DNA of 64,000 nt from Metallyticus violacea (lineage: Eukaryota > Arthropoda > Insecta > Mantodea > Metallyticidae). Location of the stretch: NCBI GenBank assembly GCA_030762175.1, contig CM060831.1, positions 137,466,501 through 137,530,500 of the forward strand. The letters run 5' to 3'. Below the pieces are notes generated by a model. The model saw only the letters and a program-made list of their open reading frames with translations. It searched no databases and was not told the origin of the DNA. Positions 1 to 12,500 of the stretch are shown here, piece by piece (positions within the stretch are counted from its first letter, which is position 1; each line of letters starts with the position of its first letter). The position numbers were made by a program, and so were the translations under genes.

Positions 1-279
1 CCATTGTTAGGCCAAAATTCTGTTTATAATATTTTCCATTGAAAGTGAAGTAATTTTACTTTATGCACAGGTTAGTTAATGTAATGTATTCTTGAGTTTC
101 TTCTATTGCTTTCCCTGCCTTTAGCAACCAATTTTTATATAGGAGTGTAGATTTTGTGTAGGGATGCTCGGAAAAACAGTCGTGACATCAAAAGAAACCA
201 AGGTATCTGTTTTTTCTATTTCTTTAATTTTTTGAATTAGTTCTGAGGAGTTTTTTATGCTTCTGGATTAAACTTTTGG

Positions 280-720
280 AAAATGTATTGATTGTGAAAA
301 AATTTACATAGGGAAGATAAAAGAAACATAAAAACACAAGCAAAAGAACACATCAGGAACATAAAACAAAGACAGGAAGAAAAATCAGCAGCAGCTTGGC
401 ATTTTTGGAATGAAAAACATAATATAAACAGGAATCCCAAACTACTTAAAAACATTACAGGGAAAACAGAACTCGCAGTCTGGGAAAACATTTATATCTG
501 CAAGAACAAATGTAGCGTTTTCAACTTTGAAACCCCACCAAGTGACGTCTTAATACAGAAGTTCATCCAACCGCCACCAGAGACAAACTAAACCACCACG
601 AAGAACAAAGCCGGCAGTTGAACTGGAATTGAAGATGGGAGTGGTTAACTCCAGAAACTTAGTTTTCCTCTTTTAAACTATTAGTGATGTAAGTGTTACA
701 AATTCGACTCAATTATTCAA
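280..720 (+). mobile_element. Penelope-like element 3' fragment (GIY-YIG endonuclease end)
   Basis: With a frame change near 325, the plus strand reads YIGKIK, then KEHIRNIK, AAAWHFWNEKHNI and LAVWENIYICKNK, ending with TAA at 589-591. This is the C-terminal part of the GIY-YIG endonuclease domain of Penelope-like retroelements (PLE). The 3' UTR tail at about 684-720 (GATGTAAGTGTTACAAATT) recurs inside the hairpin at 7204-7254. The RT portion is absent, so this is 5'-truncated and dead. Confidence 0.75.
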
Positions 721-2435
721 AACTTATATTAAACATCCCTGTTACAAACATCCATCATATTTAACTAATGGTTAGGAATACTGCATTTGTTGTTACTTAA
801 GTTGCTATAATGTCTGCGTCAGCACTGGTTGCTATTGCTTTTGAAAATTATGCAACTTTTTTAAAAATGCAACGCTATATGAGATGCACAATTTTACCCA
901 ATGCAACAGAAAGCATCACTATCACCCTTACAATTACCAGATTTCTACTATCAAAAAACTTTTGCTCTAGAATTAATTCATTTCATTCATCCCTACAGAC
1001 TTACATCTATTGTATTCAGTTCACAATCAATTTATAGACATTGCAAGAAGACCAATGCAGTCAAAACAATAATAAATAACAAAAAATATTCCATAAGCTT
1101 GCAAACAGCACAATACAAATTGTTTATGTTCTTCATCCACAGCCAACGGTCCATGAAATTTCTGTACTAATTGAACAGTTCTTTTAGCTGAATAATTTAC
1201 TTGTTTAGCTGTCCTGTTGATTCTAAGTATAAATTGTTCCTGCAAGTTAAAAGGTATTCCTGCATAAAATTAGTGCCCATCAATGGGCAACAAAACAATG
1301 TTCTTTTCCTCACTGATACAAAGTCATCCATTATTTTCATTAAACAAAGAAATAATTAATTAGAAAATATAAAGAATTATACAGAGTGTTCTTAAAGTCA
1401 CTGTGCAGTTATGACATATGTTAGAAATGTCGTCCAGGGCAGGTATACAAGCCTAAGCTTACTTAATTTTATTGGAAAACACTTTCTGCAAATGTGTGAA
1501 CATGTGTTTATTATGATATAGGAAGGTGAAAACCACATCACAAAATTTTTGTGTGTAGGTGAAAAAATTTCCAGATTAATACGAACACACGTTTGTATGG
1601 GATTTGGGTGGAATTTTACAAAATTGATAAATGTCTCATTTTTTAAATCTTGCATAATTGTATGTTTGATTTTCCCACAAGTTTTGACATTAAACAATAT
1701 ACAAAAGCACAAAAGGATGGCAGCATCAATGTTTCCGGGAGGATTTTTAGCAGTTTTCATTAAATGAAGTAGATACAAGTATGCATATGTTCATTATATT
1801 CATTTCTTTGGTCTTCATAATTCATTTAAATTGTTGAGTGGTTAAATATGTTAAGTATGGCATGATTGAAAAGTTGTATTAAGCGAATCTTGTGAGCTTT
1901 TAGTATTTCTTCACAATGCCAACAAAAATACAAATTTACTAATGAAGTCACAAAAATTACTACTTTTAAAAATGGTAGCAATGATTTTGAAGTCAAATGT
2001 AAATTATGTGATGCTTTAACTTACGTCTATAATGCTAATAATATACACTTTACAAGTTGCACTTAATTACCTATACCTACAGTTTTTTCAGGTAGTTTAA
2101 TCCCATTCTGCTGAAATGGTGTTTAAAAAATGTGACCATAAATGTGATTTGGCATACAAAAACATAAAACAAATCTGCAAAGCTGTAGTTCAAGCTATAT
2201 GTTGGAAGTTTCTTCAGGAACAATTCAAATCAGACTTGTACATCGTGTGTTAGCTGGAGAAGAAGCACCAGCTTTCTATAATTTTAATTATAGGTCAAAA
2301 TTGAACCAAAAATGTATTATGATTCTGATGTCACCAAGGAACTTTCATTTTGAGAACAAAGACCGAATGCACTATTGCTCCTTGTCTGTCAAAGTGAATG
2401 TTGAATTAGTTGATATCATTGTATGATTCAGTTGA
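721..2435. other. 3' flank, nothing assignable
   Basis: AT-rich. Short ORFs on both strands overlap each other and match nothing I recognise. CTGTGCAGTTATGACATATG near 1400 could be the edge of an old DNA transposon, but no partner end was found. Confidence 0.5.
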
Positions 2436-2439
2436 ACTA

Positions 2440-2520
2440 CACACTCTTAAAGCTTCACTTACTTTTCATAAATGTATGGAACTGGTTTTGAGAACATTTA
2501 GTTCCCATCTTCAAAGTTCA
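2440..2520 (-). repeat. PLE-type terminal motif, hammerhead-like and degenerate
   Basis: On the minus strand: GAAGATGGGAACTAAATG, then TTCTCAAAACCAGTTCC, then GTAAGTGAAGC. It shares order and most bases with the copy at 26940-27020. Together they suggest a conserved terminal domain of a Penelope-like family, here with the GAAA core changed. Confidence 0.4.
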
Positions 2521-2529
2521 ACTAAATGT

Positions 2530-3918
2530 TGAATGTTTGAGAGAAATTCCTTGTTTTGGTATGTCCACAGATGGCATTAACCATGAGTGTAAAAATGTTT
2601 CCAATTCTCATACAGTATTTTGATTATATATAAATAAAATAAAAATAACAACAAAACTGACTGAATTACAAACAACTGAAACCACAGCAGGTTAATTTTT
2701 TAATGCAATGGAAAAATTAGAGTTCTGTAGCAAGTGTTTTGCATTTTCAGGAGACAACAAGCACCAATTTTGGGGGTTCAAATAATAAACCAGATAGAAA
2801 TAATGTTTATAACAGTAAAATATTAAATGAAAATCTTGTAGGGATAGGCTGCCTAGTTCATATTTTATATATTAATGTACCACATGCTGTTGATAATTTA
2901 TCGATGGATGTAGAGTGTATTATCTTAAAAATGTATAATTATTTTTCTGTGTATACAAAACAGAGGAGTTGAAATCATTCTGTAAATTTGCTGATATAAT
3001 TATAAACAATTACTATCACACTTTAATATAGGGCAGTTGTCACTCTTTCCCGCTACAGAAAGAATACTTTAAATATATCCTTCATTAAAGTCATGTTTCT
3101 TGTCTCAGTCTTAAATGCTTATGATTGCAATTCAGCTAATGAACTTGCTTGACTAGTAGCAGCTTCAAACTCTATTGGACCTGTCCTTGGAATACCTAAT
3201 GTTTTATAAGACAAGGCATTAAGAACTGTCAAATGTACATTACAAAAACAGAATACAAGCTCCAGGAATCAGACATGATAAGTATTCATTAAGATACCAT
3301 TGAAGGAAAAACCTGAATGCTTACTTCAGTGTAACAGACTTCAGCTGAAAATAATTTTCTCACAAGACATGTTCATTGAAAAGGATCTTAGTATAATGGC
3401 CTTGTTTCAGGGTAATGAAACAACTCAATATATAATATATTCATGTGAGGCTTTAGCTTGCAGAAGATGTTCCATTTTTTGGAAAACAAAGTTTAGTACC
3501 AGATCTTGAATCCGCATCTGTGATTGAAATATTCCTTGATGAAGGATACAGGAATCACAAGATGGATATAAAGTAGCCCGGTAACACAATAAGACTGGCT
3601 GTGGTACATCTGGAGAAATGATGGGCCTGTAAGTGGAAGGGGAAAAAAATTCTAATTCAATTTACTGAGAATAGATTAAGTGAAACCTATCTTTGGCATT
3701 TACATTCCTTGTTGTCAATGCTTCATTCTAAAATCTAAAATTCAAGAATTAGAAAGAGAATGCATTTCCATAATTGAAATTTTAGATATTCTTAATTATG
3801 TTTATAGTGTCTTAGAAATTAGATTTCAAGATTTCTTTGTATTATTAACATCATTGCATTTTATTGGCTCCACTTACATGTTTAAATTTAGATCAGTTAC
3901 AATCATCTGCATCATCAG
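2530..3918. other. 3' flank, nothing assignable
   Basis: AT-rich with only short ORFs and no TE protein motif. It probably contains decayed PLE flank near 3800-3918. Confidence 0.5.
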
Positions 3919-5460
3919 CTAACCATCAACTGCTGGGAAATTCATTATGCTTTGGGTATGTAATTTCTGCTCTGGTGGATATGAGTTGAACTTTAAGTTT
4001 ATATTTTCATTCCCGGAAGTGTCAAAATTCATTAATGTGTCTCTGTATTTATAAATATAGATTTTCTCCCATGTTACTACCTCTGTAGGTCCTTGTACCG
4101 ATTTTAATAATTTTGTTTTTTTCACTGTCATGGTTTTCTGTCCAGAAACGAAATGCTACTAGAGATTTCTCCATTTGTTTGTATTTTATGTTCCTTATGT
4201 GTTCTTTTAACCGTTTGCCTATATTTCTCTTTGTTTTTCCAATACAGACTTTTTCATATTCTGCACAACTTTTTTGGTAGATACCTGCTTTTTTCTCCGG
4301 TGTAATACTGTCATTAATATTATCATTCAGCAGATTTTAACATTAAATCTGGTTATAGGTGCCAAACTGATATTAAATTATTTTAGAATATTTTGAAATG
4401 TTTGCACAGCCCATGGATATGTGAATTTTTTAAAAATTATCTAATCATTTCCTGCTGAAAATATTAGTTTCTTTAATTAGTTTCTGCCTCTTGAATTTCT
4501 GTATTTTTTTTAACTAGTTCTTTGCTAAATCCCTTTCATCGCGGTTTTTTCTATTTGCTTGTATTCTTTAGAGTATTCTTGCTTGTTAATGTATAATTGT
4601 TTATTTGTTTTTTTTAATAATATTTAATGCCCATTTTTACTACTGAGACACTCAGGTAGTTGTTAATGCGCAGGTTAACTAGCTTTTGTGTTAAATTGTT
4701 GATCACTGGATGATCATTTATTTTGGGGTTAAATCCTCAGCTTTGATGTGATTGCATGCGTGTTCTTTCTGTAGATTCCAAATTCCAGGTTTCCTTGGTA
4801 TTTTACTATTTTAATATCCAGAAATGGTAATGTGTTATCTGTTTCATATGTAAATGATATGCTTTTATCTTGTATTTTCAGAAGTTTTACGGCATCATCA
4901 ATGTATTTTTTGTTAATTATGGCAAATATATCATCAACATATCTCTACCAAATTTTAAATATATATGGGAATGCTGATTTGATGAGTGTTTCAAATCTGC
5001 TCATGAAGGTGGTTGGCTAGAAATGGGGATAAGGGGCTGCCCATAGCTAAGTCCTGATTCTTGTTTATAGAATTTGCCCTTGGATGAAAAATAGGATTGG
5101 TTTATGCAATTTTTTGGTGAGTTTTATGTATTTCTTTATATGTACATCATTAATTCCACTTGTTCTTAGCCAATCATGCAGATAAATTAGACGTTTATTT
5201 TTCGGTATAATTAGAAACAGTGATTCTATGTCCAAAAATATTAATGAGTCAGAAGGTTACAATTTTATATCCTTCATTTTTTTCTATTGCCTGAAATGAA
5301 CTGTTTATACTCCAGCTTTGAAATTTTGGTAGTGTCCTGAATCTATTAGCTAGCCATTTTGCTAAACAGTATGAAGGTGTTTGATATCATTAATGATGGG
5401 TCACATAGCATTACCAGTCTTGTAAATTTTAAGCAAACCATATATTTTCTCCATTAGGGT
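3919..5460 (-). mobile_element. Penelope-like retroelement remnant (RT + GIY-YIG)
   Basis: Read on the minus strand from 5460 down. RT motif GLAMGSPLSP lies at 5022-5053 and the catalytic RYVDDIFAIINKKYIDD at about 4894-4950. The GIY-YIG domain follows at about 4300-4000: GIYQKSCAEY, then VCIGKTKRNIGKRLKEHIRN, FWTENHD and VVTWEKIYIYK. Stops and frameshifts interrupt it throughout, so it is not active. A SINE-B tail fragment sits inside near 4606-4665. Its 3' end is repeated in inverted orientation at 5460-5650. Confidence 0.8.
4606..4665 (-). mobile_element. SINE-B tail fragment
   Basis: TTTTTACTACTGAGACACTC with upstream TTTAATGCCC resembles the minus-strand tail of the SINE-B copy at 38633-38865 (TTTTTACTACTGAGACACCA). 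The tRNA-like head is missing. Confidence 0.5.
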
Positions 5461-5650
5461 AGTTCATAGTGAAAAAAAGCAAAATTATTAAAATCAGTAC
5501 AAAGACCTACAGAATTAGTAACATGGGAGAAAATCCACATTTATAAATAGAGAGAGAGATTAATTAACTAAGTTCATCATACCTCCACCAGAGCAGAATA
5601 TACATACCCAAAGCAAAGCGAATTATCCAGCAATCAAAGTTAGCCAATGA
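5460..5650 (+). mobile_element. Inverted copy of the PLE 3' end
   Basis: Plus-strand sequence matches the reverse complement of about 3940-4140: AAAATTATTAAAATC, GTAACATGGGAGAAAATC and CCACCAGAGCAGAA occur in both. Together they flank the PLE body as inverted repeats about 1.5 kb apart. Inverted or tandem partial copies are common in this class. Confidence 0.7.
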
Positions 5651-6349
5651 TTAGTTTCATGGTACAAGTTCCAATTGGCATTTCAAGTTTTAGAGATAAG
5701 TTTAAATTGTGTGGTATAAATTACATAAACAAATGGAGAAAGAGTTTCCACAAGATGGTTTTAAACGCATTAGTTTTGATACTCAGGCAGGACATCTATA
5801 CATATTATTGCTAAGGCCAATTTACACTTGGATGCATAAACATATCCATATAATGGGAAAAGTTAAGACAGTTACAATATTAAATATTTCTCATTTTATT
5901 AATTTACCTAATTGCTGCTATCTCAGTTGCTTTCGTCATCTCATATGTTGTCACCCTTTCAGACTGCCATTATGAAACATGATTGTTTCTTTAAACATTG
6001 TTTTGCATTGTTGTAATGTGGCTATTTTGCAGATTATTGTCATATAAGATGTCAGAATTATTTTGGGAACCTAAGTGTAGATTTATAAATATGAAATGTT
6101 TCCCTTCCATCTTTTCCTATTGCAGAATAAAACTGACTATTTTAAAAATATTACATGTGCTAAAAATGACATTTGGTTACACATTTACTATTAATAATTT
6201 TTATGCAATTTGATCAAAAAATATCTTCATCACAAAATATCTGCTTTCAATCCAGCTCTAAAACACACAATTTTTCTGTTCCTAATGCTCAAAATTATAA
6301 GGATTAACACAGTGAAACAGTATAAAATATACACACCTTTCATTTATTC
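5651..6349. other. MAU2 3' UTR / downstream region
   Basis: The MAU2 3' UTR must begin at 6349. Minus-strand AATAAA occurs at 6348-6343 and 5899-5894. The latter would give a UTR of about 470 nt. No gene seen. Confidence 0.4.
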
Positions 6350-6543
6350 TCAAAGGAGGGCATCAGAGGTGCTCGGAGGATTGCCTACAAGCATGGGGAA
6401 GTTGCCTTCTGTCCAATGGATTAGGTTGTGCTCTGCCATTTGAGATGCCTGAAAGTGGTCTTTGAGAAGCATTTGTGAGAAGTTACAGTGCATTTGGAAG
6501 GCCTCATTCTCTCGTACTGGGTCCGCACACATTCTGTACAGAT
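6350..6543 (-). CDS. MAU2: MAU2 coding exon 10 (C-terminus, stop)
   Basis: Encodes (D)[19 protein letters not shown], then [14 protein letters not shown], then [11 protein letters not shown], ending STSDALL-TGA at 6352-6350. Acceptor ATGTTAACAG|AT. The AEHNLI-WT-G motif is shared with vertebrate MAU2. AATAAA (minus strand, 6348-6343) begins 2 nt after the stop and is probably too close to be the only polyadenylation signal. Confidence 0.95.
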
Positions 6544-9500
6544 CTGTTAACATGATTTTCATACATTATTCTCAGTATACACACTGAAAACAGCAAGTGT
6601 TCAAAAAATATGTGCTCAAGGTCTCCAAATGTAAATAGGTAAAAGAAAAAGCCATGTTTTACAAAATACTGTGTGGGTGCTTACTGCTGCATATCATGAG
6701 AACTACATAATATATTGCTAAAAATATATTTTTATTGTGCATACATCTCATTGAATTTTAAAGTAAAAGTTCTGATATTTAATAATTTCCTCTCACCCAC
6801 AACCAATTATTATTGTCATGCATTGTTAGGAAAAAGCTGAAGCATTTCTTACTATATATGACTAAAGAGATGTACCAAATTGTCATGAAATTAACAAGAA
6901 TAAGACATTAAATAAGATAGCACATACACTCTGAAAATGACACTCAGAAAATGCAAAATTTTAAATAAATGAATATTCTTTATATGCAAGCTAAGTGATG
7001 CTTAACCATTATTTAAATTGTACTTAAGAAGCTATAGGCAATGGAGTGATTACATATTCTATTAGAATTTAATTTTCCAGAGATAGATCTTGTAATAGGA
7101 TAATGCTTCAACTCATTGCAAATTGCATACTGAATAATTAATTAATTAGTTAAATACGGTAGAATTTTGTAACAGTGATGTTTAATACTAAGAATTTAAA
7201 ATGACTGAGTCAAATTTGTAACACTTACATCACTAATTTGACTCAATCATTTAAATTCTTTGCATACTGAATACCTTCTACTTTATTCTCATCTGTACTA
7301 TAATTTCCTCCTAAATTCAAAAAGGAGCCTTTTGTTGTCATTTTCAAGGTTATGTAGAAGTAATCAATGCCGTAAAATACACGGGACAAACCCCCCCCCC
7401 AAAAAAAAAGAAAAAGAAAAAGAAAGAAAGAAAGAAAAAAAGCAGTCGGTTGTGGACTGTGCTGAATGCCATAGTATCAATAATAATTTATTTAGTGATA
7501 ATACTACTTTAAAGCACAGCAACTTATGTTTTATCAATGTAAATGTAGTCTTTAAATATTCTGTCATGATATACAGCACTTACCCTTGAGGATAGCAGAA
7601 GCCCACAGTTGTACATGAACATCAGGAATTTTGCTGGCCAGTTGCATTGCAGGCGTTACCATATTCATACTTTCTCGGCTATTCCCCAATGACAAAAATA
7701 TATGACCCAGAAGCACCAGGGAGCATGAGGTAAGTCGGTTCAAATCCTCAGCATTAGCCATCTTCAATGTCTCTCTCAGATATCGTCTAAGAGCAGAATA
7801 TATTTTAAGTACATATCAAATAAATTCTGGCAGCAAATATTTGACACAGTAAAACATTTTGTACATTTTATTATGTTACATAATATAAGAATATAATGCA
7901 CTATAATATGCTCGTGAATAGGGTTGCAGTAATGTGACAATTGGAGAGAAGTGTGATATGACAATTTAACTCCGAACGCAAGTGACAGAGAGCACAAATA
8001 TAAAATTCAGAACTTAAGTAAATATGAAACTCACTTTGCTTCATTGTAACGAGCTTGAAAGAATGACTGGAGACCTTGTACATAATATGCTGCAGCTCGC
8101 AAACTATGCGAATGTGATGGTAAAGATTCAGGATTAATTCGTTCAAGCAGAGCTTGAAACTCCTGCTCCCTTTTTGTTCTTAGGTATACAATGGCAAGGT
8201 TTAAGTTGGCAAATGTCCATAATTCTCGCTCTTGTGATGTCTGAAACAACAAAAGTATATAAATTATATATAATGCTAAGAGAGTGCAACATATTCACAT
8301 TTTACCTGACTAACAAGATATATTATATCAAAATTAAAAGTTTTAAAAGAAATATTTTAAAAGAAATAATTGATAGCTGCACTACTTCTATGTTGCTAAT
8401 TAATAATAAAGGAGAAAATGTCACACATTTGCAATATCTGATACTTCTTAATTTCTTATTAACTATATGTGATAAGAGTATACAGACCAATATCCAGCAA
8501 AAATTAATAAGATATTCTGTTTTTAAAATCATTAATGGCTCTTGGATGCATTATTGTTTTCTGGTTTTAGCACTGCCTTTTTCTTCTATAAATGTGAAAT
8601 GTCTCTATTTTTATATCTTTTTTATTATCTTTTTGAACACATCTACTGATTTAGTTATGAGGAAAGTTTCATAATGCAATTTACCAGTATTTTACATCTA
8701 GCATTTCCCTGAATAAACAATATAACATATACATATGAATAATCCCTGCATATTTTTTCCAAAATTTAACAGCAAAAAGTTAGTATGTAGATATTATTCA
8801 CATTAGGGTTGGTATAACACTTCTGACAGAATCCAGAAGTTGGCATTCTTCCATTACTAGCAAGAATCAAGTGCACAGACAACATCACAGGTCATTCAGC
8901 TGAAGTGAAAGCATGGGTTCAAAATGCCCAGTGTGAAACATTGTTATATGTTGTTCAAGGCGCAAAAAAAAGCTCCAAATTATTGAAGAGGCAGGACAAA
9001 CTGGCAATTATGGTGCTGGACTAAAATATGACATGAATGACTGTTGTTTTTGTGACTGGTGAAAAAATTAAGTTAGTCTTGGGCAGATAAACAGCAAATG
9101 GTAGGCATTTGTGGTCAAAAGCAAAGTTTCCAAAAATGTAAAACAGATTATGTGAATATGTGAGTGAAAAGAGACACTTTGGATGTGTAGTTACAAGTGA
9201 CATGTGTCAAATGAAAGCTATAATAATAGCAAGAGAACTAAGCATAACTAGTACTGGTTTTAAGGATAGTTGACGATGGCTCATGCATGTTTTCCAACAT
9301 AAGGCTTCAGTTTTCCTAGGATGATTGATTTTTTTATTTTTTATTTACAGATGTTCTTTAGCATCTCAGATCATCAGCATCCCATTCAATTCAGGGCATT
9401 AAATGACCAACAAATTTTGCTCAGAGGCCTCTTCTTTCAGGCTTGAGGTTCTTTATCATGCCATAAATGTATAACACAGGACCTATGGCTTTACTTCCCT

Positions 9501-12500
9501 TCCAAAGGAAGCCTTACTTGGGTTTTTTACGCCCGAAAAAATTCATCAATTCTGGCCGGGATCGAACCCGCGATCTTGGGTTTAGAAGGCAAGTATGGTT
9601 ACCAGTACACCACCAGGACCGAAGTATTATTGATAACTAAATAGTTGTCACTATTAAATTTCCAACCTATGTGTAATATTATGCCATAATCCTTATACCT
9701 AGCCTTTTTAATGTAAAAGTTGCTTAGGCCCTAGGCAAAAGGAAATTACATGATATATTATGATTTGAAATTGATGTTCTATGGGTGTACATTAAATTCT
9801 TCTTTGACTGGATAGAAAATGTGCATAATTTTTTTCTTTTAGCCAATAATGCATTATTACACAACATACATTCATAAGAAATGTGCTAACTGGTTAGAAT
9901 ATGGGGTATATCAGAAAGAATTATTCAATTTTAAAAGGTTACATCTTTTACAGGCATGAACATTGAACTTTGCAGTAATTTTAAAATACATGCCAGCTTC
10001 CCAGTGTCTCGCTTGCTTAATGCTCAGTATTTGTTAAGATGGCGATGACAAAGCAACACAAAGCATTATGCATTCTCTGTCAGCAAGTGCGAATCCTTAA
10101 CAATTGTGCAATGTAATTTTTGTTGACAGTGCATACTTCCTACTGCTCAGAGCATTTGATGAAGCTGCCAACAGTTTCAAGGGACTGGTGTTTATTGAAC
10201 ATTTGTGAAAATGGTAAGTGAAACTTTTTTATTTCAACATGTATTTTAAACTTTACCTCAAGGTTCCAAGTCCATGCATGTAATAGATATAACACCTTGA
10301 AATTGGAGATTTTCTAAACCCTATATTTTTTAAACATATTTTGAATTTCGGAATGTTTATATTAGCTATAAACTTAAAAAAGAAAAATTAACTTCCATTC
10401 ATAATCTGCATTTCTAACAAACCTATTGTCCTGCATAAACAAAATTCCTACATCAGCTATTCTCATCTTCTGTCAGTTTTGGTATGAACACCAAAACTGA
10501 ATGGAAGCTGCATAAAATAAATATAAAAAATCTTTATATATATTTTTAGACTTATTTATAAAAATATACTCGTGTTTACATATATAATTACAATTATAAA
10601 GATATTAGTTCTTAATTTTACATTTCTATTTTTAGAAAGATGGTTTTGTTTTTGCAGGTACGATTTTCTTAGAGTACATTTAAAATTATGAAAATGTAGA
10701 TATCATGCAACTCTATAACAAATATGTTACCCTCAGTGCTGCTGTAAACTGTGCTTCCGCAGCCTCCATACAGTTCATGCTCATGGCATAGAGACCAAGA
10801 AGTGTATGCAGCTGAGGCCGGTGAGTCAGAAGCAGGCGAGGCTGCTGCTGACAAAGTGCACATGCCTGTGAGATCTCACTCAATGCTAATGATTTATTGC
10901 CCATCACCAGCCGGCACATGATTATGTGTTCCAGAAGCATAAGTTGGAATACTGACAGTATCGGTCGATTATCTACAACTGATATACCAAAAAAATATAC
11001 TTCTCAATTTTAAATAAACATTTTAAAATTAATTATTATATAATTTGACTACAAGGAAAACTACATGCATAGAAGTATAATAAAATTGCCCCTATGAGTA
11101 CTCCTTTCTCCATCTCTCTTCCCTAATTTTATATACATTCTACATAAAACAGTGAAGTACTTTAATATCTTGTGGGCGCACTAAATGGGGACAGAAAGGA
11201 AGAAGAAGAAAAAACCCACTCTTCCTTGCCTTACTAACTCAAGATTTAACTATGATATGCAGACTTTAATCCACATCTTCAGTTGTTGTACAATTGTTGG
11301 GTTGGTTGGAGTGAGCTAGTTGGTGCCTGAGTTGATATTGGTGGTATTATATGAACTTGACTAGAGCTTTCTGCTTCAGAGATATCAAGATTCATTAAGT
11401 GTAGCTAATATTTATTTTATGTTAATCCTTTCCAGATGTTCTATTCTTTCAGTTTTTGGGTTGTCTTTGATAACTTGATACTTTTTTTATCCCATGATTT
11501 TCATTCTAAAAGTAAACTTACCACAGATTTTTCTATTTGCTTATATTTAACATTTCTCAAATGTTCCTTGAACCTGATTCCTATATTTTTTTTTCCCTAT
11601 GTAAATTTTCTCAAAATTCTGACAAATAATCTGGTAGTTCTCAGATTTTTTCTCCTTAAGCAGGAAATTTATATTAAATTTTAATGAATTTTTAACATTA
11701 TGTTGACTTTTGAGTACTATGAAGATATAGTGAAGCATTGTTCCTAGAAGCATAAATTTTCATATTCATTGTTCAATTTATAAAGTCCCAGACATAATTT
11801 CATTATAAACAATTGGAATAAAACCTGCATTGATTGTTCCTCAAAGTATCATTTTCGCATATCAAACGAGCATATTTTATGTTTAATATAACCTGCATCC
11901 TCAATTGATTCTTTTTTTAAATCACGAATCATTGATAAATTGCAACAAACACAGTACAATAGTTTCGAAGGATACTGTAGCATGGCACACATTGTTTTCT
12001 CATATGTGAAGTGGCAAGACATTGCTAAATAGAATGCACGAAGACAAAAGATGTATTGCCGTGTAGAAGGTAAACACAATTGAAGATGCACAAGACAGAT
12101 AACAGACAAAGCCGTTAATGAACTCTTGCCATAAGAAATCTCATTTTCATCATAAGCTCTTAAAGAGTACATTTGCAGTGTGAAAAGAAAGGTGAGATTT
12201 TATTGATATCAAACTCATGAAACATCCCACAAGGACACTTAATGAAATACCAAGGTTATTTTAGAAATGAACATTTGTGACAGGAGGAAATGTGCCTTCC
12301 TCAATATTTCAAAATGAATATAATAGCACATTTCTGCTTTCTTTAATTTTAGTCTATAGGCTCTCTCCCAGTTTAATATGCCAGAAATGTCCATGTTATA
12401 TGACCTCTATTTTCATCCATTGTTTTCATGCATTTACCATTTTCTTTCACTTACCACTGTGGATTGAGGTTTTGCTGTATTATTATTATTACTCCTACTT

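Noticed and set aside
11849..12172. 107-codon minus-strand ORF in MAU2 intron 6
   Set aside because: No recognisable motif and no conserved context; length is unremarkable for this base composition.
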